A DNA stretch of 64,000 nt from an uncultured Oscillospiraceae bacterium. Its GTDB lineage: Bacteria > Bacillota > Clostridia > Oscillospirales > Oscillospiraceae. Below, piece by piece: positions 43,504 through 51,367 of the stretch (the stretch's first letter is position 1; the number at the start of each line of letters is the position of its first letter). Where the stretch lies: NCBI GenBank assembly GCA_948616425.1, contig CAPGBJ010000020.1, positions 1 to 64,000 of the forward strand. Direction: 5' to 3'. The notes below the pieces were generated by a model that made no database searches, was not told the origin of the DNA, and saw only the letters and a list, made by a program, of their open reading frames with translations. The translations under genes were made by a program, and so were the position numbers.

Positions 43504-43540
43504 CAAACAGGGATGAGCAAGGTATACTCATCCCTGTTTG
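43504..43540 (+). terminator. Terminator-like hairpin after the catabolic operon
   Basis: CAAACAGGGATGAG (43504-43517) and CTCATCCCTGTTTG (43527-43540) make a perfect 14-bp stem with a 9-nt loop. Confidence 0.75.
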
Positions 43541-43604
43541 CATATATTGCCCTGAAATACTAGGTGGCTTGCGTTGTAATCATCGCATTGTAAGCGGTCA
43601 AGTA

Positions 43605-43819
43605 AAACGGGCCAAATTTCGCCACAAAGTATACCAGCGGAAAAGTAGTTTGCTGTACATGTGAGCCCCCTTCATTCCTTTCTGGCCTCCATCTGGTGAG
43701 TGTCCTCTCATCTTAACAGATGGCGACCTGCGGCTTGCGTGGTATACTTCGTGACGAGGTTTGGCCCCTTTTGTGGCGAGGTTTGGTATCCTTTCAGTAG
43801 CGGATTTTGGTACACTTTA
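43605..43819. repeat. IS21-like end relic: inverted and direct repeats
   Basis: 43605-43636 is the reverse complement of 43740-43771 with 5 mismatches in 32 (both carry TGGTATACTT, CGA and TTTGGCCC). Three further units, starting GTGACGAGGTTTGGCC (43751), GTGGCGAGGTTTGGTA (43773) and GTAGCGGATTTTGGTA (43797), run head to tail. Multiple terminal repeats of this kind are typical of IS21-type ends. No transposase lies between them. They sit directly upstream of the LysR gene and could influence its promoter. Confidence 0.6.
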
Positions 43820-43880
43820 TCTTACTATTTACATGTATATTATGATATAATATTTATATCATAATGCGGAGTTGAATTAT

Positions 43881-44810
43881 ATGAGGATGACCGATATAAA
43901 AAACATCATTGTTATTTCGGAATTTGAAAATTTTAGTAAAGCTTCGGCCTATCTGCATATCAGTCAGCCTGCTCTGAGCCAATCGGTACAAAGATTGGAA
44001 TCTGCGCTCGGCTGCAAGCTGTTTATTAGAGGCGGAAAACATGTAAGTTTAACTGCTGAGGGTGAGATATTTGTAAAAGAAGGGAGTGCAATGCTAAATA
44101 TTTACGAAAAAATGATTTTAAATATTAGTAAAGCAAACTCGCCCACCAAAACAATTACAATTGCCGCATCATCTATTTATGCACGGTATTACTTTCCAGA
44201 AATTTTCCGGTGCTTTAAGGAAAGGCATGAGCGTGTAAATCTTCAAATGCTGGAACTTCAAAATCGGGAAGAACTGCTACTGTCCAGTGATTCTGATGTA
44301 GACTTTGCCGTCATTAAACGAAATAAGGATAAATGTTTGAAGCAGATATTTTTATTCCAAGAACAGGTAATATTTGCTGCGTCCAAGGAGATCATGAAAA
44401 AGAAAGAAAACTATGTCTACGAAAGAAAAGGAAAAAAATATATCGATCTAAGAGGATTTGAAAATGTCCCCTTCTTGAGCTATTCCAAGAACAGCACTAT
44501 GAGAACAGCGACAAACGAAATATGTCGTGATGCAGGCTTTATTCCAAATATCATTTATGAGTCAGGTGACCCGGAGTTGATTTCCGAGATGATCTCTTGT
44601 AACATGGGTGTGGGTTTCCTTGCCAGCCTCACCCAGATATCTGGCCGAAAAAATGATTTGCTCCAGTATTATTTCATAGAAAACAATAATATGATTCGTG
44701 ACTATGTGCTGGCGTATAAAGTTTCAAATAACCTGAGCAACGAGAAAAAAGACTTAATTGACATCATACAGTCCGTTCATAAACGGCAGCATCATTCAGT
44801 TGACCTTTGA
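43881..44810 (+). CDS. LysR-family transcriptional regulator
   Basis: About 309 residues. The N-terminal winged helix reads MTDIKNIIVISEFENFSKASAYLHISQPALSQSVQRLESALGCKLFIRG, the standard LysR DNA-binding domain. The effector domain follows (TITIAASSIYARYYFPEIFRCF onward), with a closing segment typical of the CynR/CysB fold. ATG 43881 was preferred over an upstream TTG (GGAG spacing). It is the likely regulator of the adjacent catabolic operon, which shares its low G+C. Its ligand is unknown. Confidence 0.92.
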   Translation: MRMTDIKNIIVISEFENFSKASAYLHISQPALSQSVQRLESALGCKLFIRGGKHVSLTAEGEIFVKEGSAMLNIYEKMILNISKANSPTKTITIAASSIYARYYFPEIFRCFKERHERVNLQMLELQNREELLLSSDSDVDFAVIKRNKDKCLKQIFLFQEQVIFAASKEIMKKKENYVYERKGKKYIDLRGFENVPFLSYSKNSTMRTATNEICRDAGFIPNIIYESGDPELISEMISCNMGVGFLASLTQISGRKNDLLQYYFIENNNMIRDYVLAYKVSNNLSNEKKDLIDIIQSVHKRQHHSVDL

Positions 44811-44929
44811 AAAATTGGTAAGGATATTTGGATGATCCTTTTATGCATAGAAGTGTTTTCACATTGCGGTGGACAGGCAGATATCACCTTTTATTCAAGC
44901 TGGAAACCGTCTCAGAGCCTGTCTCATAC

Positions 44930-44968
44930 AATTTACCGGAAGCGATTTTAATGAGAGGTCCTGTTGTA
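44930..44968 (+). repeat. Partner of the short unit at 32953-32991
   Basis: Thirty-two of 39 bases agree with 32953-32991 in the same orientation (shared TTTACCGGAAGCGATTTTA pattern). The ORF that follows stops after 11 codons. The two copies bracket the A+T-rich island and may be traces of the event that brought it in. The rest of 44811-45058 shows nothing else I can support. Confidence 0.45.
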
Positions 44969-45058
44969 GTATTATTGTACGTGTAATCAGCAAATGTACC
45001 AATAAATTTACTGATTTATTTGCTGCTTCATATTGTTCTATTCATGCTTCATATGATT

Positions 45059-45133
45059 AAAATGCCTTTGCTCAACGCTTCAAAACGCCTGTCGTTTTGA
45101 AGCACTTTCAAAAATAACGGCAAAGGCATTTAA
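45059..45133. terminator. Two-part hairpin before the recombinase
   Basis: Outer arms AAATGCCTTTG and CAAAGGCATTT enclose an inner perfect stem GCTTCAAAACG / CGTTTTGAAGC. It separates the LysR unit from the recombinase gene and probably ends transcription from either side. Confidence 0.6.
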
Positions 45134-45208
45134 AATAATTTCTTGCCACGCGGCTGCTCATGGGGTGTGATGATACCGAGCAGTTACGCCTTGAAGGAGG
45201 TGTAACAA

Positions 45209-46747
45209 ATCCTTTGCGCGATCTATACACGACTGAGCAAAGAGGACGAGGACAAACAGCAGCCCGAGTCGGAGAGCATCCAGAACCAGAAATCCCTGTT
45301 GACCCGCTATGCCGTTGACCACGGGTGGGATATCTACTCGATTTTTTGCGATGAAGACTTCTCCGGTGTGGACAGCGACCGCCCCGACTTCAACCGGATG
45401 ATCGAGGCAGCAAAGCAGAAAAAATTCCAGATCGTCCTGTGCAAGAGCCAATCCCGCTTCACCCGGGACATGGAACTGGTTGAGAAGTACATCCACGGTC
45501 TGTTTCCCATCTGGGGTATCCGCTTCATTGCGGTGGCGGACAATGCCGACACCGAGGTCAAGGGCAACAAGAAGGCCCGGCAGATCAATGGCCTGGTAAA
45601 CGAGTGGTATCTGGAGGACTTGTCGGAAAATGTCCGCATGGTCTTCGATTTGAAGAGGCGGGAGGGCAAATACATCGGTGGATTCCCCATCTACGGCTAC
45701 CGAAAGGACCCGGCAGACAAAAACCACATTATCCCTGATCCCGAGGCGGCGGAGGTGGTACGGAAAATCTACCAGTGGTCCTTGGAAGGCCACGGCCGCC
45801 AGAATATTGCCTATCTGCTGAACCAGCGGGGTATCCCAAACCCCACCCGCTACAAGGCGGAGCGGGGCTGGACCTGCAACCATCCCATTAAGAACGACTT
45901 CGGTCTGTGGAACAAGGTGACCGTGGGTCGAATTCTGACAAATGAGATGTACACCGGTGTGATGATCCAGGGGCGGCGGCGGAAGGTCAGCTACAAGTCC
46001 AAGGTGGTCATCGACACGCCGAAGGACCAGTGGTATCGGGTGGAGGGCACCCACGAGGCTATCATCGACCGGGCAACCTTTGAAGCGGTCCAGCGGGGCC
46101 TAAAGCTACGGTCCAGAACGGACGGTTCCGGGGATGCCCATCTGCTGTCCGGGCTGGTGAAGTGCGCCGACTGCGGCTCCACCATGAGCAAGTGCTCCAA
46201 CGGCAGGCGGGCCTATCTGCGGTGCAAGCTGTACGTCGACAGCGGCAGCAAGCGGTTGTGTACCCGGCACTCGGTGCGGCTGGACCAGCTCATCGACCTG
46301 ATTTCCGATCGCATCCGCTACTATGTCCAGACCTACTACCAGCTGGACCCCACAGACCTCCAGCCCCGGCGGGACACCCGCCAGGAGGCGCTGGAACAGG
46401 AGCAGAAAACCCTGACCGCCCAACTGGAAAAGCGCAGCCAGGCGCTGAAAACGCTGTACCTGGACAGGGTGGCCGGAATTCTCAGCGAGGGCCAATTTGT
46501 GGAGCTGAACCAGTCCTTCTTGGAGGAAAAAAGCCGCCTGGAGCGGCGGCTTACTTCTATCCAGGAGGAGTTGGCGGAAAGGGAACATTCAGAGAAACAG
46601 GCCGACCTGATGGAGCGGGCCCAGGAGCTCTTAAAGCTGGAAACGGTCCCCCGGGAGTTGGTCGTTGGATTGGTTGACCGAATCGAGATCGGAGAAAAAG
46701 ACCCAACTACAGGCCGGCAAGAGGTCAAAGTTTTCTGGAAATTCTAA
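45209..46747 (+). CDS. Large serine recombinase (site-specific integrase), start codon uncertain
   Basis: About 512 residues. The resolvase domain starts CAIYTRLSKEDEDKQQ (the Ser of RLS is the nucleophile) and continues DEDFSGVDSDRPDFNRMIE and LCKSQSRFTRD. The recombinase domain contains GYRKDPADKNH and RGIPNPTRYKAERGW. A zinc ribbon (LVKCADCGSTMSKCSN, then Cys residues further on) and a C-terminal coiled coil follow. In the catalytic frame a TAA (45203-45205) is followed by CAA ATC and no ATG, GTG or TTG before the active-site Ser. GGAGG (45196-45200) is correctly spaced for the ATC at 45209, so either ATC is used or the start was lost. The TTG at 45299 would give a protein without the catalytic Ser. 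Confidence 0.88.
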   Translation: MLCAIYTRLSKEDEDKQQPESESIQNQKSLLTRYAVDHGWDIYSIFCDEDFSGVDSDRPDFNRMIEAAKQKKFQIVLCKSQSRFTRDMELVEKYIHGLFPIWGIRFIAVADNADTEVKGNKKARQINGLVNEWYLEDLSENVRMVFDLKRREGKYIGGFPIYGYRKDPADKNHIIPDPEAAEVVRKIYQWSLEGHGRQNIAYLLNQRGIPNPTRYKAERGWTCNHPIKNDFGLWNKVTVGRILTNEMYTGVMIQGRRRKVSYKSKVVIDTPKDQWYRVEGTHEAIIDRATFEAVQRGLKLRSRTDGSGDAHLLSGLVKCADCGSTMSKCSNGRRAYLRCKLYVDSGSKRLCTRHSVRLDQLIDLISDRIRYYVQTYYQLDPTDLQPRRDTRQEALEQEQKTLTAQLEKRSQALKTLYLDRVAGILSEGQFVELNQSFLEEKSRLERRLTSIQEELAEREHSEKQADLMERAQELLKLETVPRELVVGLVDRIEIGEKDPTTGRQEVKVFWKF

Positions 46748-46894
46748 GATAAAATTGGAAGAAAAACGAAGTTTTTCGCCAAAGTTCTTTTCGGTTCCTT
46801 TTCCCCCTTCGAGGACGTACTCCACTAGGCTTTTGCCGTGCAAAAGCAAGTGTCGTTACAGTCTTTCAAGAAAAGGAACAAAACCCCCGCAATG

Positions 46895-46930
46895 TACTTA
46901 CGGAACCACCACATGGGGCGCTGTACCGTC
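46895..46930. other. Right attachment site (attR) of the integrative element
   Basis: Element side CTTACGGAACCACCACA, core TGGGGCG (46914-46920), then host side CTGTACCGTC. It lies about 165 bp after the recombinase stop, the usual place for attP. 46748-46894 holds no other recognisable gene. Confidence 0.7.
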
Positions 46931-47197
46931 CACGATGGCTACACCTTTGCTGGGGAGGATGACAGCGTCCAGAGAGTCTGGGTCACCGGAACAAAGGATG
47001 TACTCAGTTTCAAACCCAGATTCCTGGGCCCAGGCGCCAATCTTATGCATCAGGGTGGACTTGCCGCAGCCAGGTCCGCCCTTTAAAATATAAATAGCCC
47101 GGGCCTGTTCGGGGGGAAGCAGGTGGTCATACAGGGAGTAAAAGCCAGTAGGAGTGTTGGCCCCTAAAAAATATTGAATATGTGGCAAAGTAGTCAT
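46914..47197 (-). pseudogene. N-terminal part of the split P-loop ATPase (PRK06851-like)
   Basis: The frame starts MTTLPHIQYFLGANTPTGFYSLYD and contains Walker A (YILKGGPGCGKSTLMHKIG), CSGDPDSLDAVILP and GVAIVDGTAPHVV, where it meets the core. Beyond the core it reads two foreign codons (Val, Pro) and stops. The missing remainder is at 28825-29630. Excision of the element would rebuild the gene precisely. Confidence 0.88.
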
Positions 47198-47222
47198 AAG
47201 CGACCCTCCGTATTAACATTTT

Positions 47223-47256
47223 TACGCCTCAGCCTATGCTAGGACAGGCGTTTTTG
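47223..47256 (+). terminator. Terminator-like hairpin upstream of the sulfite reductase gene
   Basis: ACGCCT and AGGCGT close a stem-loop that is followed by TTTTTGTG. From there to 47401 only a weak hairpin (GGGAATGCTCCC, about 47348-47359) and the ribosome site GGGAAAGG were seen. Confidence 0.5.
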
Positions 47257-47401
47257 TGAGAAAAACGGCCGACAAAAATACCTCTCAGGGATTGTATCCC
47301 GGTTTTGCTTTTGGTATAATGAGGAAAACTAATGTATCAATCTGCTGGGAATGCTCCCCAGTGAATGACAGATTACAACTAGGGAAAGGCTGGAAAAGCA
47401 C

Positions 47402-48946
47402 ATGAACAAGCAGTGGACTGACATCTTTCGTACAGAAATTGAACATTTTAAAGAGACAATTGGTGCTTTCGACAGAGGAGAGATCGACCGGAAGGCCTAC
47501 AAAGGCGTGTCCGGCGGCCTGGGCTCCTACGCCCAGCGGGACCCCGCCAAGCACATGCTTCGGTTGCGCCTGCCTGGCGGGCGGCTGACCCTGGAGCGGC
47601 TGAAATTCCTGGCCGAGGTGGTGGAGCGGGAGCAGGTGGGCCGGATGAAGCTGACCACCTGTGGGACCATCCAGCTTCACGACCTGGCTGCCAGCCAGGT
47701 GCCCATTCTCATGGAGGAGGCTGTAGGCTACGAGATCTATACCAAGGGGGGCGGCGGCGACAACCCCCGGAACGTAATGGCCAGCCCACTCAGCGGCGTT
47801 CAGCCCGGCGAGGCCTTCGACGTGATCCCCTACGCCGAGGCGGTGACCAAGTACCTGCTGTCCATCTGCCGGGACATCAAGATGCCCCGCAAACTGAAAA
47901 TCGCCTTTTGCAACGGGGTGGACGACAGTGTCCACAGCGCCTTCCGAGACATGGGCTTCCTGGCCCAGCCCGACGGCACCTTCGCCCTGCGCATCGCCGG
48001 CGGCCTGGGGGCGGCCAGTCCCTTGATGGGCGTGCTGGTGGACGAGGCGGTGGACCCCAAGGAGGTTCTCTACTACGTCCGGGCCATGGTGGACACCTTC
48101 TGTGCCCACGGCAACTATGAGAACCGGGCCAAGGCCCGCACCCGCTATATGCAGGACACCCTGGGCCCTGACGGCCTGAAGGAGGCCTTCCTGAAAAACG
48201 TGGCCGCCCGGAAGGCGGAGGGCGGCCTGGAGCTGAAAGACCTGGAGGCCCCCGCCAGCATTGCCCGGGACAACAGCGGCACGGTGGACCACCCCCGGGC
48301 CATCCCCCAGAAGCAGGTTGGCATGTACGCCGTGAAGTATCACCCCGTCGGGGGACTGCTGCCGGTGGAGAAGCCCCGCCAGCTCTATGAGCTGCTGAAA
48401 AATATCCCCGGGGCCGAGATTCGCATCGCCCCTAATGAGACCCTGTATATTATCAATCTCACCGCCGCGGAGGCGGAGAAGGTAATTGCCGCTACCAGCG
48501 ACAGCGCCGCCACTGAGTTTGAACACAGCGTGGCCTGCGTCGGGGCAGCCACCTGCCAGCAGGGGGTCCGGGACAGCCAGAGCGTCCTCCAGACGGTGGT
48601 GAAGGCCGTCCGGGAGGCCGGTATCCCCGACGGGGCCCTGCCCAAAATCTGCATCTCCGGCTGTCCCTCCAGCTGCGCCGCCCACCAGGCGGGGGCCATG
48701 GGCTTCCAGGGGGGCGTGAAGCTGGTGGACAAGAAGCCTCAGCCCGCCTTCAAGATGTTCCTCAACGGCACAGACAAGCTGGGTCAGGCCCGCTTCGGTC
48801 AGGAGGTGGGCACCGTTCTGGAGGCCGATCTGCCCGCCCTGCTGGTGGAGCTGGGCAAGGCCGCGGCGGAGGCCGGACAGAGCTGGGAGCAGTGGTCGGC
48901 GGACCACACCTCTGAGCGGGACGCCATCATCGCCAAGTACCTGTGA
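47402..48946 (+). CDS. Nitrite/sulfite reductase family hemoprotein (siroheme-[4Fe-4S])
   Basis: The 514-residue protein has two ferredoxin-like half domains (MKLTTCGTIQLHDLAASQVP; VGMYAVKYHPVGGLLPVE) and two siroheme/Fe-S halves. The cofactor Cys residues are in SVACVGAATCQQGVRDS and ICISGCPSSCAAHQ (C-x5-C and C-x3-C). It reduces sulfite to sulfide or nitrite to ammonia; sequence alone does not decide. It lies right after the disrupted ATPase gene and has no partner subunit nearby. Confidence 0.9.
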   Translation: MNKQWTDIFRTEIEHFKETIGAFDRGEIDRKAYKGVSGGLGSYAQRDPAKHMLRLRLPGGRLTLERLKFLAEVVEREQVGRMKLTTCGTIQLHDLAASQVPILMEEAVGYEIYTKGGGGDNPRNVMASPLSGVQPGEAFDVIPYAEAVTKYLLSICRDIKMPRKLKIAFCNGVDDSVHSAFRDMGFLAQPDGTFALRIAGGLGAASPLMGVLVDEAVDPKEVLYYVRAMVDTFCAHGNYENRAKARTRYMQDTLGPDGLKEAFLKNVAARKAEGGLELKDLEAPASIARDNSGTVDHPRAIPQKQVGMYAVKYHPVGGLLPVEKPRQLYELLKNIPGAEIRIAPNETLYIINLTAAEAEKVIAATSDSAATEFEHSVACVGAATCQQGVRDSQSVLQTVVKAVREAGIPDGALPKICISGCPSSCAAHQAGAMGFQGGVKLVDKKPQPAFKMFLNGTDKLGQARFGQEVGTVLEADLPALLVELGKAAAEAGQSWEQWSADHTSERDAIIAKYL

Positions 48947-49003
48947 CCACAAAACTGCGGGGCGGCCCGGCCGGGCCGCCTCTGCTTTTAAGGAGGCGCT
49001 CTG

Positions 49004-50338
49004 ATGGACATCAAAAAGATCGAGCCAAGGCTGTTGAAGGCCATGGAGGCGGCGGCGGGCTTTCCCAACAAGCCCTACGACCTGACAAAGGTGAAGGCCA
49101 TCAAGAAATGGCCTGACATCGGCCTCTGGCGGGACGGCAACCAGGTCGGGGACTGGCTGGAGATTGAGACTGGCAATTTCGACCTGCTGGGAGAGCTGCC
49201 CAAGCTGCACACCCTTCAGTTTCCGCAGGGCTTTCGGCACAAGGACTACGCCTTTCTGGCCGGCTGTAAAAAACTGAGGGCGCTGGATGTGGGCTGGACG
49301 GACTTTAGGGACTGCGCGCTGCTTGCCCAGCTGCCTCCCCTGCGGTATCTGCGTTTGCCGCACCGGAAGCAGCTGCTTAACGCGGATGTGCTGGATACAC
49401 TGAGCATTGAATTTGTTGAGTGCAGCAGCTACATCGCCGAAGAGCTCCTGCCCGTCCAGTCTGCCCCGGTATCCCGGTCTGAAGCCTACCAGGGGGACAT
49501 CCCTCTGGAGGCCCTGCTGGAGGACATCCAGGCCCGCACCAAAGTCCCCGCCTACCGGCTGCGGGTCCAGCGGGGGAAGAGCCCCGGACTGACGGACAGC
49601 AAAATTGGCGGCCTGCCCTACTGGGACCTGAGCCAGCCCTACCCGGCAGACGAGAAGGGCCAGCCTATGCAGCTGCTGGCTCAAATTAACTTCGGGGCGG
49701 AGGACATGGACCCTCCCTTCCCCAAGACCGGCCTGCTCCAATTTTTCATCGGGCAGGACGAGGTGTTCGGCTGCAACTTTGCCGACGCCCCGGACCAGAA
49801 GAACTACCGGGTGGTGTACCACCCGGAAATTGACGGGAGCGTCACCCCGGACCGGGTGTCCGCCCTGGAGGCCCCCGGCCTGGTGGACGACTACAGGGTC
49901 AGCCCCCTGGAGGAAGAGCTGGCCATCCGTGCCCAGCGGGCGTACAGCTTTGCCAACGACCGCTCCTTTGTCTTTGAGGAGGCCTTCCGGGCGGCGGTCC
50001 AGGCGGTGATGGGGGTGGACATGGGGGAGAAGGAATCCTACGAGTTTCTGGACGAGGACGCCTATGACGAGCTGTTCGAGTTCTTCCAGGAGACTGACGA
50101 CGGCTGCATGAACGGCGGTCACTGGATGCTGGGCTGGCCCAGCTTTACCCAGGAGGACCCCCGGCCCGAGGACAGCCCCTTTGACACCCTCCTGCTCCAG
50201 ATCGACTCCATGCGGGACGAGGACGGCGGTAACCCCATCCTCTGGGGGGACTGCGGCGTTGGAAATTTCTTTATCTCCCGGGCGGACCTGGAAAAATTAG
50301 ATTTCAGCCGGGTGCTCTACAACTGGGACTGCTGCTGA
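49004..50338 (+). CDS. DUF1963 (YwqG-like) protein with a repeat-like N-terminus
   Basis: The 444-residue protein has an N-terminal part with short LRR-like strands (LPKLHTLQFPQG, CKKLRALDVGWTDF, LPPLRYLRLPH) and a DUF1963 region (SKIGGLPYWDLSQPYP, PMQLLAQINFGAED, GLLQFFIGQDEVFG, HWMLGWPSFTQEDPR, ILWGDCGVGNFFI). DUF1963 proteins are cytoplasmic and of unknown function. GGAGG precedes the ATG, and the gene follows the reductase closely. Confidence 0.85.
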   Translation: MDIKKIEPRLLKAMEAAAGFPNKPYDLTKVKAIKKWPDIGLWRDGNQVGDWLEIETGNFDLLGELPKLHTLQFPQGFRHKDYAFLAGCKKLRALDVGWTDFRDCALLAQLPPLRYLRLPHRKQLLNADVLDTLSIEFVECSSYIAEELLPVQSAPVSRSEAYQGDIPLEALLEDIQARTKVPAYRLRVQRGKSPGLTDSKIGGLPYWDLSQPYPADEKGQPMQLLAQINFGAEDMDPPFPKTGLLQFFIGQDEVFGCNFADAPDQKNYRVVYHPEIDGSVTPDRVSALEAPGLVDDYRVSPLEEELAIRAQRAYSFANDRSFVFEEAFRAAVQAVMGVDMGEKESYEFLDEDAYDELFEFFQETDDGCMNGGHWMLGWPSFTQEDPRPEDSPFDTLLLQIDSMRDEDGGNPILWGDCGVGNFFISRADLEKLDFSRVLYNWDCC

Positions 50339-50380
50339 CAGCGGTTGTCCCCGCGCAATTCAAAAAAGGATGTTACACCA

Positions 50381-51367
50381 ATGAAACGACGCATTTTCAG
50401 CACAATTTTACTAGCCGCACTCCTTATAACCTCCGCCTGTGGCGAGCGGGTGGAGCCTTCCGTACAATCTGAGCCTGCGGACCAGTCTTCGGCTAAGGAT
50501 GTCTCCTCTCAGGCGGGCAAGATTGTCTTCACCGACGCCCTGGGCCAGGACTTTTCCATCGACCCACCCCAACAGGCGGTGGTGATGATCGGCAGCTTTG
50601 CCGACGTGTGGGTACTGGCTGGGGGAGAGGATGTCTTAGCCGCCACCGCCAACGACGCATGGGAGTCCTACGGGCTGGATCTGGGGGAGAGGACGTCTAA
50701 TATCGGCTCCCCGATGAAGCCGAATGTGGAGCTGGTGTTGGCCGCTGAGCCCGACCTGATTGTCGCCAGCAGTCTGTCCCCCTCCAACCTGGAGCTGAGG
50801 GAGACCTTTCAGCGGGCGGGCATTCCCGCCGCCTACTTCGAAGTCTCCTCCTTCCAGGACTACCTGGACCTGCTGGAGCTGTTCACCCAGCTCACCGGCT
50901 GCCCAGAAAATTTTGAGAAGTACGGGACCCGGGTGAAGGAGCAGGTGGACAAGGCCGTGGGCCGCAGGGCGGTGTACAGCTTTGCTCCCACGGTGCTCAC
51001 CCTCCAGGTGTCGGGCAGCAGCGTGAAGGTAAAGAACAGCGAGGACAACGTGCTGGGTCCCATGCTCAAGGAGCTGGGGTGCGTCAATATCGCCGACCAG
51101 GACGGCTTGCTGTTGGAGGACCTGAGTTTGGAGGCCATCCTTCAGGCCGACCCGGATTTTATCTTTGCCGTCTACCACGGCACCGACGAGGCGGCGGCCC
51201 AGGCCAATCTGGAGGAAAGTCTGCTGTCCAACCCCGCCTGGGCCTCCCTCAGCGCGGTGCAGGGGGGCCGGTTCCAAATTCTGGAGCGGCGGATGTTCAG
51301 TTTAAAACCCAATGCCCTGTGGGGGGACGCCTATGAACAGCTGGCGGACATCCTCTGTGGGGAATAA
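50381..51367 (+). CDS. Metal-chelate ABC importer substrate-binding lipoprotein
   Basis: About 328 residues from ATG 50381 (AAGGA upstream). The lipoprotein signal ends LLITSACGERV. The Peripla_BP_2 fold is shown by KIVFTDALGQDFSIDPPQQAVVMIGSFADVWVLAGG, NVELVLAAEPDLIVAS and AILQADPDFIFAVYHG. It binds a siderophore, haem or corrinoid; which one cannot be told from sequence. First gene of a three-gene importer operon. Confidence 0.9.
   Translation: MKRRIFSTILLAALLITSACGERVEPSVQSEPADQSSAKDVSSQAGKIVFTDALGQDFSIDPPQQAVVMIGSFADVWVLAGGEDVLAATANDAWESYGLDLGERTSNIGSPMKPNVELVLAAEPDLIVASSLSPSNLELRETFQRAGIPAAYFEVSSFQDYLDLLELFTQLTGCPENFEKYGTRVKEQVDKAVGRRAVYSFAPTVLTLQVSGSSVKVKNSEDNVLGPMLKELGCVNIADQDGLLLEDLSLEAILQADPDFIFAVYHGTDEAAAQANLEESLLSNPAWASLSAVQGGRFQILERRMFSLKPNALWGDAYEQLADILCGE

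Larger units (their letters stand above)
29624..46920. mobile_element. Integrative element (17.3 kb) with serine recombinase, inserted in an ATPase gene
   Basis: The two halves of one ATPase gene flank this segment, and both junctions contain TGGGGCG (29624-29630 and 46914-46920). The right end lies just beyond a large serine recombinase gene. Cargo: nucleotidyltransferase-CCA enzyme pair, transposase remnants, a low-G+C catabolic island and a LysR regulator. The base composition is uneven (29.9-32.3 kb host-like, 32.5-45 kb much richer in A+T), so the element has probably grown by several insertions. No conjugation or excisionase gene was seen. Confidence 0.8.

Noticed and set aside
47285..50122. 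Very long minus-strand open frame (945 codons) antisense to the reductase and DUF1963 genes
   Set aside because: It is Val/Gly/Leu/His-rich with no recognisable motif and follows from the GC-rich third positions of the two real + strand genes.
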